The notes beneath the pieces were generated by a model. The model was given only the letters and a program-made list of their open reading frames with translations, did no database searches and was not told where the DNA came from. DNA of 64,000 nt from Blastomussa wellsi (Eukaryota > Cnidaria > Anthozoa > Scleractinia > Plerogyridae): assembly GCA_947652115.1 (NCBI GenBank), contig OX393570.1, positions 12,668,950-12,732,949 of the forward strand, in the 5' to 3' direction. Shown here piece by piece: positions 52,709 to 63,299 of the stretch. How positions within the stretch are numbered: the stretch's first letter is position 1; each line of letters starts with the position of its first letter. The position numbers and the translations under genes were made by a program.

Positions 52709-54220
52709 CGCAATGTCAAGAATGCCAAACCCGCAACTGCAACCGCGCCAACAGCGACAGCTATTTTGTTGTTGTTATGGTTGTTGTTGCTCCTCTCAAA
52801 CAGGGGCTGGCTCTTTTTTTGCCATTGCTGCTTTGTGAATGGGATTCGAAGGGTGACTGTTTGGCCGGTTAATTTTTGATTTCCTGCCAGCCATCAGCTG
52901 AAGAGCTGCTTTTTTTGTGCTTTTGTTAACCTTGTTGTTTATCCCAGTTTCATGCCTTGCACCACTTGTTTGAGCTGGTTGTTGTAACCAACCGTGCTTT
53001 CTGTGTTTATAACCATATTCCCTGGCATTAACCAAGCCCCCGGGCATACAGCCAGATTGAGCCTCACCTTGGCCTCATCCACCGCCAGCTGATAACGCTG
53101 CACGCTTTTTGCCAGGTCGGGCTGCCTTATCGCGTCTTCCACTAAGACAAGGAACTCGCTCTGGGCTTCTTTTGCTCTCCCTCCAGCACCAAGAATGCTG
53201 CTGCGAACGTTTACTTGCGCACCCAAGATGCAATACACAAAGGCTTCAATTGACTGGTTTATTCGCGACAAACCAGCCTGGGTCAAACCTGCTGTGGTTT
53301 TGGGTGCGAACCAATTGAATTGCTCTTCAGCTGCATCATTTCTTATGAAACAAATTGAAATTCCCTTTTCTGACGCCCTTGGGTCCTCGTCGTCGAATTT
53401 TGCTTTTGCTGATGGATAGGGAACGTAAATATAAACGCTTCCTAGCCCATGGTTTGCCCCGTACGTGAAGCGGAAATCAGTTGACGGGTCAACACCGAGC
53501 TCTGTGCACAATCGTTTCCGCGAAGCTTCGTCGAAATGGTTGTTGGTTTGACTGAATGTTGGGTCGCCAGGCAACGCGCTCACGCTTTGGATTTCTCCGA
53601 GCTGGAAGAGGATGCGCCGAACCGTGAAGTACACGTGAAGGATGAAAAAAGCTTGCACCTGTGGTGACAGACTTAGCGTTGTGTTGTATTTGTCAAATAC
53701 TTCTCGTGAGATTCCACAACCTGTTGTCGCACACCACACTGCGAAATTCAGCTGCTGTTCCCAGAAAGACAGATTTGATCCTCTTAACCATTTTTTTGCG
53801 GGCTTTGATGTTTCAAACTTCTGTTGTTCCTTGGTAAATATCTCTCTTAATTTTGTTGTGAAATACTGGTCAGGCGTTACATAAATGTTGATTACTTTGT
53901 TGAATATTTTCTTCAAACTTTGCGCCGTCTGTCATGAAATTCAACTGCTGGAACCGGCAGCAAATTTTTTTCTGTGCTGGGCGTTAACTGGAAAGGGAAG
54001 CCGCCAACGTCAACGTCAACCAAACCCAGTGCGCTTTTCATGCCTGCACTCCAATATTTTGAATCTGAACCGAAGATGCTTTGTAGACTGCCTGAAACCG
54101 TGCAGAAAAAGCTGCCCACACCTTGGCTTGTGCAAGCTTTGCATTGGAAGCCTGCGCTATTTTTCTGAGATAGTCAAACACAAAAGAATCTTGCTTGCGT
54201 GCGGTTTTCCAGATGTTCAT
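52705..54220 (-). pseudogene. 543-residue Polinton protein, copy 2, frameshifts
   Basis: Start at the ATG complementary to 54,218-54,220 (MNIWKTARKQDS), then at least two frameshifts (around 54,050 and 53,920). From 53,916 to 52,939 it is open and close to copy 1 (SFWEQQLNFAVWCATTGCGI; RINQSIEAFVYCILGAQVN). The tail is broken, but the terminal hydrophobic helix is recognisable before the stop at 52,705-52,707. Confidence 0.72.
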
Positions 54221-54272
54221 TTTCTTTTTTCCTGTTATTTTTCAATTGAAAATTTGCACACAACAAAATAAA

Positions 54273-54941
54273 ATGGTCGTGCTTACTATTTCTATGTCTT
54301 CTAATCCATGCACCGTCTATTTTGACAACCTGATTCCAGAGGCCTCTTTCGTAAGGCTGTTGTCTTGTTCGCTTTATAATTCGTGGCATAATTTGAAAAA
54401 CGATGGGGTAATTGCGATGTCTGATCCTGATGTTAAACGGGCTGTTCCCATTACATTCCCCAGAGGGCATTACACTCTTGAAAGTATGGCTCAAAATATT
54501 GAACATGCTTTCACTAAATTTAATGTAAAACTTCCCACTCAAATCAATACACCAGCTGGTGCAATGGTAATTGACAACTTTGGGGATAAAAAAATAACTC
54601 TTGACGACGACTTAGCCAATTTTCTTGGCATATCCCGCGTTTTGTTTCTTAGAACTTTCGTCAAACGGCTTCGAATACCGAGCACTTACTTTGTCCATTG
54701 CGACTTGGTTGACCACAATCAAAATTTGGTCAATGGCAAAGCTTCAACCATTCTTGCAAAGTTTGATATTCGAGGGGAAGCTTTCCAAAAAGTCAACTAT
54801 CAAACGGGCGAACAGCTGCCCTTTCGTGACGCTTCGTCTGACAAATATGTCAACAGCGTCACACTTTCAGTCAAAGACGTGGACGGTGAGCTTTTTAATC
54901 TTAACGATCAACCTCTTGAATTCGAATTGCAAATCATTTGA
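54273..54941 (+). CDS. minor capsid (penton-like) protein, intact, 222 residues
   Basis: ATG at 54,273 after ACACAACAAAATAAA. The whole frame is open and beta-strand-rich, ending VKDVDGELFNLNDQPLEFEL before the last residues. It lies divergent from the 543-residue gene and 23 bases before the terminal hydrophobic gene. In Polintons a single jelly-roll protein closes the capsid vertices; size and place fit, but fold and role are inferred. The in-frame upstream ATG at 54,195 is rejected because copy 1 has no match there. Confidence 0.68.
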   Translation: MVVLTISMSSNPCTVYFDNLIPEASFVRLLSCSLYNSWHNLKNDGVIAMSDPDVKRAVPITFPRGHYTLESMAQNIEHAFTKFNVKLPTQINTPAGAMVIDNFGDKKITLDDDLANFLGISRVLFLRTFVKRLRIPSTYFVHCDLVDHNQNLVNGKASTILAKFDIRGEAFQKVNYQTGEQLPFRDASSDKYVNSVTLSVKDVDGELFNLNDQPLEFELQII

Positions 54942-54964
54942 AAAATAAAATCTGTTGATATACC

Positions 54965-55600
54965 ATGTCTTTGTCAAATGCGTTACCAAGTGCTCCACCT
55001 ATTTATCCAGAGCTTCCCCCACTGGAAAGAACCGAAAATTTCCGGCTAACTGAGATCAGCAAAATTGAAAAAGAAATCTCCGATGAGGCTGAACATCGGA
55101 GGCTTGTATTGAAAAAATAAAAGAAAGCCCGCAAAATTATCCACTATTCAGTGGTGTCTCTTGGCTTTGGAAGTGCCTTCCTGTCTTCCGGAGCCGTTGC
55201 AACTTCACTCAGTGGCGTTGGAATTGTTGTTGGAGCGCCTGTCGCTGGAATTGCCGCCCTCCTTGGGTTTGCTTCAACAGGCCTGGCTGCTGTTAACAGG
55301 AAGCTTAAAAGTAAAGTCAAAAAGCACAGGAAAATTCATGCTCTGGCTCTTGCAAAGCATGACTCAATAAAAGGCTCTGTATCTCAAGCTCTGGACAATA
55401 ACAATGTTTCTGACGCTGAATTCAAAATGATCTCTGGTGAAATGCAGAAATATCATGAACTTAAAGAGAAGCTGCGAGAAAACTTTGCCGATAAACCAAC
55501 CGATTCACCGAATATTGAAACAATAAAAAAACAGATTCGGCACGAGCTTCGTCAAGAACTTCGAAAAAAACTGACAGCGTCAAGCACAAATTTGAACTAA
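54965..55600 (+). pseudogene. terminal hydrophobic protein, copy 2, one nonsense codon
   Basis: ATG at 54,965. 211 codons with a single stop at codon 52 (TAA where copy 1 has TAC). The order is: proline-rich start (APPIYPELPPLERTENF), charged helix, hydrophobic segment GVGIVVGAPVAGIAALLGFA, then a basic coiled coil (IRHELRQELRKKL). Provides the C-terminus that copy 1 lacks. Confidence 0.7.
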
Positions 55601-55685
55601 GCTTTGTTTCGAAAAACACAAAAATCTCTCCGAGTTTTATAAAAGCGCGTGATGAAAATTCCTTTACGTCATAATGACGTTGATA

Positions 55686-55819
55686 AATACCTTTTCGCCA
55701 TAGCAAAAACGCATGCCTTTTCGCCCTAACAAAATCAAGCCAAAAAAATAATTTTTGATTTTGCAAAATCTTTTTCTATGTCGGAAAGGTATGCGTTTTT
55801 GCTACGGCAAAAAGGTATG
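55686..55819. repeat. inverted repeat near the right end of copy 2
   Basis: AATACCTTTTCGCCATAGCA at the left pairs with TGCTACGGCAAAAAGGTAT on the right, and GCAAAAACGCATGCCTTT with AAAGGTATGCGTTTTTGC. Arms of about 35 bases and a loop of about 65. Confidence 0.75.
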
Positions 55820-56319
55820 CGGCCATTGTTCTGCACGTGTTAATCTATTGTTCTTCTATATAAATATTCAGCAGGCGCGTGCAGAACATGCTTTGTTTTA
55901 ATTCACCCGCGTTCTTGAACTTTCTAAAACATTTAGTAAAAACGTTTAGTAAAATTATGTAAACACGAAAACTTTCTTACACTGAAAGACACTCACAATG
56001 ATCGTAATTTTTCATGTTCTTATGTTTGCTATAAACGAACTTTTTACACCAAGGTGTATCATTGAAATATGTGAAATCGTCTTTGAGGTAAGTCAGGCTT
56101 TGAAGGATTGTCCGACAACAAAAGGCGCTTTGTGTGAAAATGCTGCGCTTTGATTACGATCTCTAAATGCTTGCTCTTTTGTCAAGACAACAGCTCGTGC
56201 AGCTCGTGCAAAACAAGTTCAAAATTTTTCTTAACCTTTTCTTGTTTGCGAAGAAGCCGCCGTTTAAGGTTGTTCCAGCTAAAAGCATTTAGAAGATTTT
56301 AGGCAATACTCATAGAATG
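55820..56319. other. no gene seen in this part of copy 2
   Basis: AT-rich sequence without open frames longer than 60 codons or clear repeats. Confidence 0.4.
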
Positions 56320-56435
56320 CGTTATCATTCGCTCCAACGAAGGGCTAACGCTCGAAACGTCAGCTCTTGAATCTCTTTATGGTGGCCAATTGACATTATC
56401 AACCCAGTTGATAAAACCAAATTATATTGTTATAC

Positions 56436-56480
<45 letters not shown>

Positions 56481-56481
56481 C
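56320..56481 (+). mobile_element. Penelope-like 3' end inserted in copy 2
   Basis: It starts in the hammerhead-like segment CAACGAAGGGCTAACGCTCG and runs through AACCCAGTTGATAAAACCAA to the GAAACTTACCCCCT boundary. The same end is found at 43,746 (inverted). Confidence 0.75.
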
Positions 56482-56823
56482 TAAATAATAAGTGTTGCCT
56501 AAGAAATGTTCCACGCCATTTTTATAAGATGTTAAGCATAATCCATTTCGCCTGCATCTTCTGCATATTCTACAAACGATAACTTTTGTAAACTGTTCAC
56601 ATCTGTCGCAAAAAGGGGCCAAAAACTCGTTTTCTTTTAGCAGAACATCAAAACCGAGATCCAATCGCTCCTTTATTTTGATTGTGATGAATTCCTTACA
56701 AATTCGCTCCCGGAGTTCTGGAGGGAGGTTTTGAATTGACTTGGAAAGATTGCACTTGTTTTCTCCTTATGGGTTTTGTTCTTGTTACAGAAATTTTTCC
56801 AGAAATTCATTTGGTACAGCCAT
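56482..56823 (-). pseudogene. cysteine-rich (zinc-ribbon-like) protein that starts in the right terminal repeat
   Basis: From the repeat ATG (complement of 56,821-56,823) the frame starts like the polymerase (MAVPNEFLEKFL), has two stops near the repeat border, then continues in the same frame as NLPPELRERICKEFITIKIK and a cysteine cluster CDRCEQFTKVIVCRICRRC and NGLC. The PPELRE stretch is F-box-like by eye. The end is cut by the Penelope insertion. Function unknown. Copy 1's counterpart would lie outside the window. Confidence 0.55.
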
Positions 56824-57038
56824 GTTGTCGTATATTCTTGTGCTGATATTTCTTCAAATGGATTTTTTTATTCTGACGCAAATTTGTATATACTTGTGTT
56901 GATATTTCTTTAAATGGATTTTTTTATTCTGACGCAAATTCGTATATACTTGTGCTGATATTTCTTCAAATGGATTTTTATTCTGACGCAAATTCGTATA
57001 TACTTGTGCTGACATTTCTTCAACAGGGAATATTTTCT
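56771..57038. repeat. right terminal inverted repeat of copy 2
   Basis: Four about 55-bp units (TTGTGCTGATATTTCTTC; TTCTGACGCAAATTCGTAT), inverted relative to 46,039-46,310. The outer end is CAACAGGGAATATTTTCT. Confidence 0.88.
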
Positions 57039-57301
57039 ATGAGCATGAAAAGTGGAAAAAGGTAAGTCGATTGGCCAGAAAACCTACCTGGAGAACTGAA
57101 TGACATGTAACTCATTATAATTTTATGGTGAAACTTTTTCTTTGGTCCACTCCTGGGCTGGTTGGTTACTACCTGTTGTTGCGAAGAAATGTGTTGTACA
57201 GTGTGGCCAACCACTTGTAACATTATACCAAATTTGACTCAATGTTAAACTGCTAAATTATAGGCATAGCACTTTGACCCGAAAAGGGAAAAGAAATAGA
57301 C

Positions 57302-57459
57302 CTTTTTACCGACACGGCGGCCATTTTGAATTCTATTGTTTCAAGTAGCTATTATGGGATGTTCAGGGGGTAAATTAATATGTATTTGCCCCCTGGGCAT
57401 CCCATAATAGCTACTTGAAACAATAGAATTCAAAATGGCCGCCGTTCGGTAAAAAGGGC
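57302..57459. mobile_element. 158-bp foldback MITE
   Basis: Long arms: TTTTTACCGACACGGCGGCC at the left, GGCCGCCGTTCGGTAAAAA at the right, with ATTCTATTGTTTCAAGTAGC in each arm and GCATCCCATAA near the loop. Nearly perfect hairpin. Confidence 0.85.
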
Positions 57460-57960
57460 TATTTGAATTCCAACACACACAATCCACACTGCTGCAATAA
57501 ACTGTTGGATCTTAGATACATTCATCCGGATAAGGATTTTAGTGACTGCAGTACAAAATGCAACTGAAAGTGAAGAATAAAGTTGACAGTTTGTGTTTCC
57601 AAGATACTTTATTCCCCGGTTGCTGTCAATACAACTTTAATTTAAAGATGTGACGTGCAATTCCTAAATTGCCAATAAATATTTCAATCTTTAAAATAAA
57701 CTATTTTCCAGTTCTCAGTTCAATGAACAAGACTGTGTTTACAACACAATGAACTCGCTCTACTCCCCTAAAAACCTGCTGACACTTGTTTCATGATCAG
57801 CTTTCCTATACAACATGAAGTCACTGCATAGATACAGTGAACCAGACTACCAAAAATATTATAGCTGTAAGATTTTCATACAAAAACGAGCGAAAAAATA
57901 TTCCTGAATATGTTTATAATACAAGACGGTGCTTTTATACATGATAAACAGTCATCCTTA
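57460..57960. other. AT-rich intergenic, nothing recognised
   Basis: No coding or repeat signal that I can support. Confidence 0.4.
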
Positions 57961-57964
57961 GCTT

Positions 57965-58292
57965 ACTTGCCTTTTTCTGTGCTCTCTAAAGCTGGCGGGA
58001 ATAGCCGCTTTTCATCCTCTAAATCAAAACTAACGAGCACAGAGGAGCTTTCCTTTCGCACGAGGCCTTGAAATGTGCTGAGTACCGCGACATGTTCGAA
58101 GTTACTAGGTTGCAATCAACGGGATGTCTCCCAACAAATTGTACCTATTTTCCCCGAAGAAATGGCTCAGATGGATACTAGAGCATTATTACTCCTCAGT
58201 GAATGATTTGCTTTGGCTGCTTAAATCATTTGGAACACCAGCAACGCAATTATGTCCTTCTCTGTGCCATTCCTTCTTACTGTCATCCATAT
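57965..58292 (-). pseudogene. possible THAP-domain gene fragment
   Basis: On the minus strand an ATG (complement of about 58,290-58,292) opens MDDSKKEWHREGHNCVAGVP, which resembles the start of a THAP zinc finger (C-V-x-G-x-P/C). Stops follow, and later SRYSAHFKASCERK in another frame resembles the C-x-x-H-F end of such a domain. Weak evidence, degenerate. The segment upstream is the dispersed repeat shared with 44,125-44,335. Confidence 0.35.
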
Positions 58293-58509
58293 TTGCTTGA
58301 AATTTTGCGAACAAACTGACGTCACACCTTGATGTCATATGGTATTTTGGCCGCGCGATTCAATTTGCCATTTTGAAGGCAAAAATGTGTAACTTTCAGC
58401 GCTTGTAAAATTGACAATTTTCATCGTAGAATTCTCAAACTTTGGAATTAGGCATTTCAAATAGTAAATTTTTCAATTATGCAGAAAAAATTTCGCTTCA
58501 TAGGCACTT

Positions 58510-58700
58510 TAAATGGTTTGCTTATCCATTTTAAAAAAATTGCATCCATTTAACGTTTTAGTGAAACCATTTAAATGATTTGCTTTTGCGTTCCAAAAAA
58601 TTTGCATCCGCTTAACGCTTTAGTAAAACCATTTAAACAATTTTTTCATCCGTTTAACACTTTGGGGAAAACTTTTAAATGGTTTGCTTATCCGTCTCAC
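58510..58700. repeat. degenerate tandem repeat of about 65 bp, three units
   Basis: Units contain CCATTTAA, TTTGCTT and CATCC(A/G)(T/C)TTAACG(T/C)TTTAGT in order. Confidence 0.65.
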
Positions 58701-61663
58701 AGTCGCTCGATACTTGCCGAACGTGAACTGCAGAACAATCGTATTATATTTTGGTTATACAGTACCGCTTAGAACTATTTACCTATTAGCACGCGGCAAA
58801 ACCCTGTCTTAATACGCAGAGGACGCTTTGAGTTATTCAAAGATTTCAGAAGTAATCGGTTGAAATTGTATAAACAAAAGTGCGAGCGAATAATGCGTGA
58901 AGGAGGTCACGCTGTCGAATCAAAAACCTAGAATCTTCCTCAAAACTCGCTTGTATTTCTAAGCAGAATCCACATTCATGAAAAAATGCGTAGTTTTATG
59001 CTTTACATCAAAATAATTTTGTTTGTGGCTTTTTAAATCAGTGTTTCCAGTTGTGTTATCTCACCTTGAATCTGCAAAATCGCCTGTGTGAACAATCGAC
59101 ATGATGGTGTTACACGAATCTTGTATCCTTTTATTATTAAAAAAAAAAGTTTTAGTTCTAAACGCTCAAACCATTAGTTTTCCGTTTAGAAGAAATATTT
59201 TTTTGATTAAAGCTCTCAAATTAATGTATAGAAGGCCATTTTTGGTCAGAAGTACAAGAGTCGTGACATCCATCCGCACTGTAATGAAAAACATTGACAA
59301 AGCTGTTTGTTTACACAGCACGTCTGGGCTCTTCGTGGCAAATCTCAAATTTCAGTCATGGAAAAACGTATCATTAAACGTTTGGTCATCAACTTGATGA
59401 ATACTTAATAACATCAAATAAAAGTTCCACAGAAAGTTGAAAAATAAATGACATTTATTTCCAGGGAGCGCTTTTATCATTCAAGTGACATTGATCAAAT
59501 CAAAACACCACCAGAAAGTCGCCAGAGATAGCAAATGTCGGCTTTGTTGTCAGACTTGTCGGCTCTTTCCAATTCTGGTTTCTTTTGCGGATAATCAGAT
59601 AAAATGTAACTATCTTTGCTCAGTTCCAAATTTTACGTTTCGTTCTTGATGGATCGACGGGAGTGAAATTCTGGAAACAACACGTGGATTCTGGCCCAGC
59701 GTCCTAGGCATGCGGTATCCTAGAAAACAACTCGATGATTTAAACTAAAAATATCCAGACATTCGTGGAGTAATAATGCCTTTCAAATATGAATGTAGAC
59801 AAGATTCTTAGATTCAGAGAAAAGCGAGAACAAAGGTCAAGAAAGTATGAAAAAATGTGGCCTTCACGAGTTGGCTTGTCACGATTGTCAATTTGTCTTC
59901 ATGTACGCTGCTGCAGTTCCCTTTCAATATAGAAGCTCTCTCATGATCAAATGTTCTTTCACGCACATTCAACATGCAAATTCATTGCACTGTTATTAAT
60001 GAAAGGAAAAAAGTTTGAACTTTTAAGCAAGTACCTTTGCTGATGTCTTTATTTTAGAATTCCGATAATACTTTAACTCAAGTTTTGCATTTGTAATGGA
60101 AGTAATAAATTGTGGCAACAAGTTTCGATTCAAAAGCATGTTTGCTCGGCAAACATCCCGTGCAAATTCAATGCGCTGTTTGTTGCGAAGACAAAAATAC
60201 TATTTCTACTATAATTCTTCAATTTGACTTTATTTCAACGGCCCCACTTATTTTGTGACACCGATTCGGTTTTTCATTAGAAATGGAGCTTCATGCAAGG
60301 TAGGGAAAATAATAGATATTTATTTAAATTGGAAAATTTACGAGAGTAATAATTTGCATACAATAATTTCGGCATTCTGATGAAATTGAAAATGTTGCCA
60401 GTCATAAAAAAGCAAACATAGCGCAGGTTTGGCGATCATGGCTCAGTTTTATTCAAGAGTTTGAAAGACAAAGCGAAGAACAAAAGCATGTGAATTGTGT
60501 ACCACCGACTGGCTGTGAGAATGGCAAACTTGGGCAAAAGAAAAAGGCTACGGCGAAAACACTGAGTTGTATGAGCCAGGAGAATTCAATAACATCCCAA
60601 GCAATTTTACGCAATCGTACGTAAACCATTTAAACGATTGCCATAGCCATTTAGTATCCGTTTACAACCGTTTTTCTCAACCTTTGAAGGTAGCATCCCA
60701 CCCCAAATGGATGCTTTGTGTTCGCACCGTTTCAAGGCAAGACGTTAAATAAAAACCCTGACAAACTATATATTTTCTGAAAGCTTAATAAATAAAGATT
60801 ACCATACCATATTTATTGAAAGAAAAAATTTTAATGCCTTGAAAATATAGCGATCGTTTTGCAAATGTACATGGCTTGCAATATTCAGTTCCATGCAGTT
60901 GGAAGTGATCTAGAGGAAGAGACAAACATTGCGTCGAGTTCTTAACACCTTTGTCTCAAAAACCGTGTCGGTTTGCCTGGTTTGTTTTTTACGCCCGGTT
61001 AAACTTTGAAAAAGCTAAAACGGTTGAAAACTCGATGCATGCGAACTTAAAATGCGCGCCCAATTTCTTGAAAATGTAGTTTCGAGAAAAAGAGCAAAAC
61101 AGTTTCAGAGACGCCCTTCCGGTTGAATGAGATTAAAAAAACAAGGTGTGAAAGTAGTTGGTTTACAATCAAACAGCTCCACTTACTTCATAACAATAGC
61201 GCTCAAATGTTGACCAGACAAGATGTCAAATACTGTTTCACGTGGGAATTGAGCGCTACATTTCAGTTCTACCAGGTATCGCTGTTGGATCGCTCGCTCT
61301 GAAGGTAAGTTGCTATTGTAGAATTGGAAGTGTTTCATCCCAGTTTCCGGAGTTGTCATTCCTCTGACTGGTAGATTAAATATTGTTGCATGGTCTGGCC
61401 GTGACGAAATTGTGTGTCGAAACAAGGATAGTATGTAACATGATAATGATGTGTTGACAGATTGCCGCAATGACTTGTCAACATCTCATTAAAGGCAATT
61501 AGTAACGAAAACACTATTTTATCCATAACTTCCTGTAGAAACAATACTTTTTCGAAATTTTTTTAAAACAAAGATAGGTGTAAGATCTATTTTGCTATCG
61601 TAAAATATTTTTTCACCGACAATGGTCGCATTTGGGGTGGGATGCTACTGTAACGGAAAATCA
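58701..61663. other. non-coding stretch with one dispersed repeat
   Basis: Apart from the repeat at 59,640-59,940 (copy of 33,840-34,260) nothing was recognised. Open frames at 59,101-59,397, 60,567-60,752 and 61,183-61,470 have no family features. Confidence 0.4.
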
Positions 61664-62077
61664 TTAATATCTGTTTTCCCAAAGAAGGTCACATTTTTGT
61701 TCTAGAGTTTTGTGGCTTTCCGTGCTTCCTTGGTGAAGGGAAAGGCTGCAGACTGCCATATGTTGCTTAGAATGATTTAGGAGATTGAAGTGTCTCGCGA
61801 CGGGTTTAGATGCATTTTTGTCGTCTTTCTCTATGTCCCAAAGGTGTTCTCGGAATCGGTCGCCTAATCGTCTCCCTGTTTCGCCGATGTATAATTTTTT
61901 GCAAAGGGTGCAAGTTATGCAGTAGATGACATTGGCTGAGGTACAGGTGAAATGATCAGTGATCTTGATAGATTGCTTGGGTCCCGATATTTTGTCAACG
62001 TTGTGAATGAAAGGGCATATTTTGCATCGCGCAAGCACATTTAAAAGTTCCAGGTTGATCACTTGTTTGGAATGCAC
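61664..62077 (-). pseudogene. Penelope-like element, GIY-YIG endonuclease part
   Basis: Minus-strand frame with the cysteine cluster CKICPFIHNVDK, then VIYCITCTLCKKLYIGETGR and LGDRFREHLWDI, the GIY-YIG nuclease core of Penelope retroelements (YIG in LYIGETGR, the arginine in DRFREH). The RT is not present on this strand, so it is a fragment. It faces the plus-strand Penelope fragment that begins 80 bases away. Confidence 0.85.
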
Positions 62078-62156
62078 TTCTGACTAAAAATTGGTACCAA
62101 AATGGCCATGGGTACCAAAATGGGACCCAGCTACGCCAATCATTTTGTAGGCTACA

Positions 62157-63055
62157 TTGAACACCATTGACGACTGTATCGGCACTACCTCCTCTACCAA
62201 AGAGGACCTCAATCAATTTATAACCGCAGTCAATTTGTTTCATCCTGCTCTTAAATATACCTGGGAAATTTCCGATACTTCCTTAGCATTCCTGGATATC
62301 AAAGTTTCTATTGAAGGCAATGGTTTATGCACCAGCATGCACTACAAACCCACAGATTCTTAGTTATTTGTTGTATTCATCTTCACATCCATCACATGTC
62401 AAGAATTCCATTCCTTATTCTCAGTTTCTTAGACTTCATTGTCTTTGTAGTGACAACTCTGATTTTTCCTTAAAATCAGAGGAAATGTGCACTTTCTTCG
62501 ACAAATGCGGCTATCCTGCTTCTGTTGTTCAAGCGGGCTATCATCGCACCCAACAAATTGATCGACAGTCAGCACTACAAATGTCACACAAAGAAAAAAA
62601 TGATAGAATTCCATTCACCCTCACATTTCACCCTCACAACCACGCAGTAAAGTCCATTATTCTCAAAAATTGCTTCTAAACCCGTCGCAAGACACTTCAA
62701 TCTCCCAAATCATTCTAAGCAACATATGGCAGTCTGCGGCCTTTCCCTTCACCAAGGAAGCACGGAAAGCCACAAAACTCTAGAACAAAAATTTATTTTT
62801 CAAATCGGCACTCTTAATCCTCACGGTATCAACGAATGCTTTTCAGTCAACTAATTTATTCCGTTGTTTTCACGTTACCAGGCACCAACCAATAGCGAAG
62901 CTCCATTTTTCTGTATATAAACCACACACGATCCACAATTCCTTGATTCGCTCCGACGAAGGGCTAACCCTCGAAACGTCAGCTCACGAATCTCTTTACG
63001 GTGGCCAATTCACATTATCAACCCAGTTGATAAAACCAAATTATATTGAATTTCT
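62157..63055 (+). pseudogene. Penelope-like element, end of RT plus truncated endonuclease and 3' region
   Basis: The frame starts in the end of the RT (TSSTKEDLNQFITAVNLFHP, SLAFLDIKVSIEGNGLC) and passes a frameshift near 62,360 to the connector (FDKCGYPASVVQAGYHRTQQ). At about 62,686 it jumps to the last endonuclease residues (RHFNLPNHSKQHMAVCGL), so the GIY-YIG core is deleted. The 3' region includes the hammerhead-like segment (62,950-62,985) and the end AACCCAGTTGATAAAACCAA. Confidence 0.82.
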
Positions 63056-63139
63056 ACTAGCCTGTGGCTAGTTGGCTACCGTTAGTGTCGAGCCCTGACA
63101 GGTTGACCTTAAGCTGTCTGATAGATAAATGTGAACTTG

Positions 63140-63290
63140 CAGTACTTACAGAATTGTCAGGAGGTATCTCAACATTTTCATGGTATGCTTCAGCTGTTTT
63201 TCTTGCTTCGGTTGACGTTCTTGCATTTTGAATCCATCGCTCAATTCTTGAAATGAAATCTATTTTCGGTGGAAATTTTCCTTAAAATAA
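63140..63290 (-). other. possible coding exon, minus strand
   Basis: A frame DFISRIERWIQNARTSTEAR continues to EIPPDNS and meets a donor-like GTAAGT. Codon use looks coding but the family is unknown and the upstream part is unclear. It could be a host exon or a transposon piece. Confidence 0.3.
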
Positions 63291-63299
63291 TGTGTTTCA

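Larger units (their letters stand above)
46039..57038. mobile_element. Polinton/Maverick provirus, copy 2, both ends present, internally deleted
   Basis: About 11.0 kb bounded by inverted terminal repeats (46,039-46,310 and 56,771-57,038) that begin AGAAAATATTCCCTGTTGAA. Gene order mirrors copy 1 in inverse orientation. The polymerase is cut after the exonuclease motif and joined to the first about 100 codons of the integrase. Flanking bases are ATGAC on the left and ATGAG on the right, so a 6-bp target duplication cannot be confirmed. The segment contains at least one Penelope remnant near its right end (56,320-56,480). Confidence 0.92.

Noticed and set aside
46030..57044. 6-bp target-site duplication of copy 2
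   Set aside because: The flanks ATGAC and ATGAG are similar but not identical and are out of register for a 6-bp repeat, so I do not claim it.
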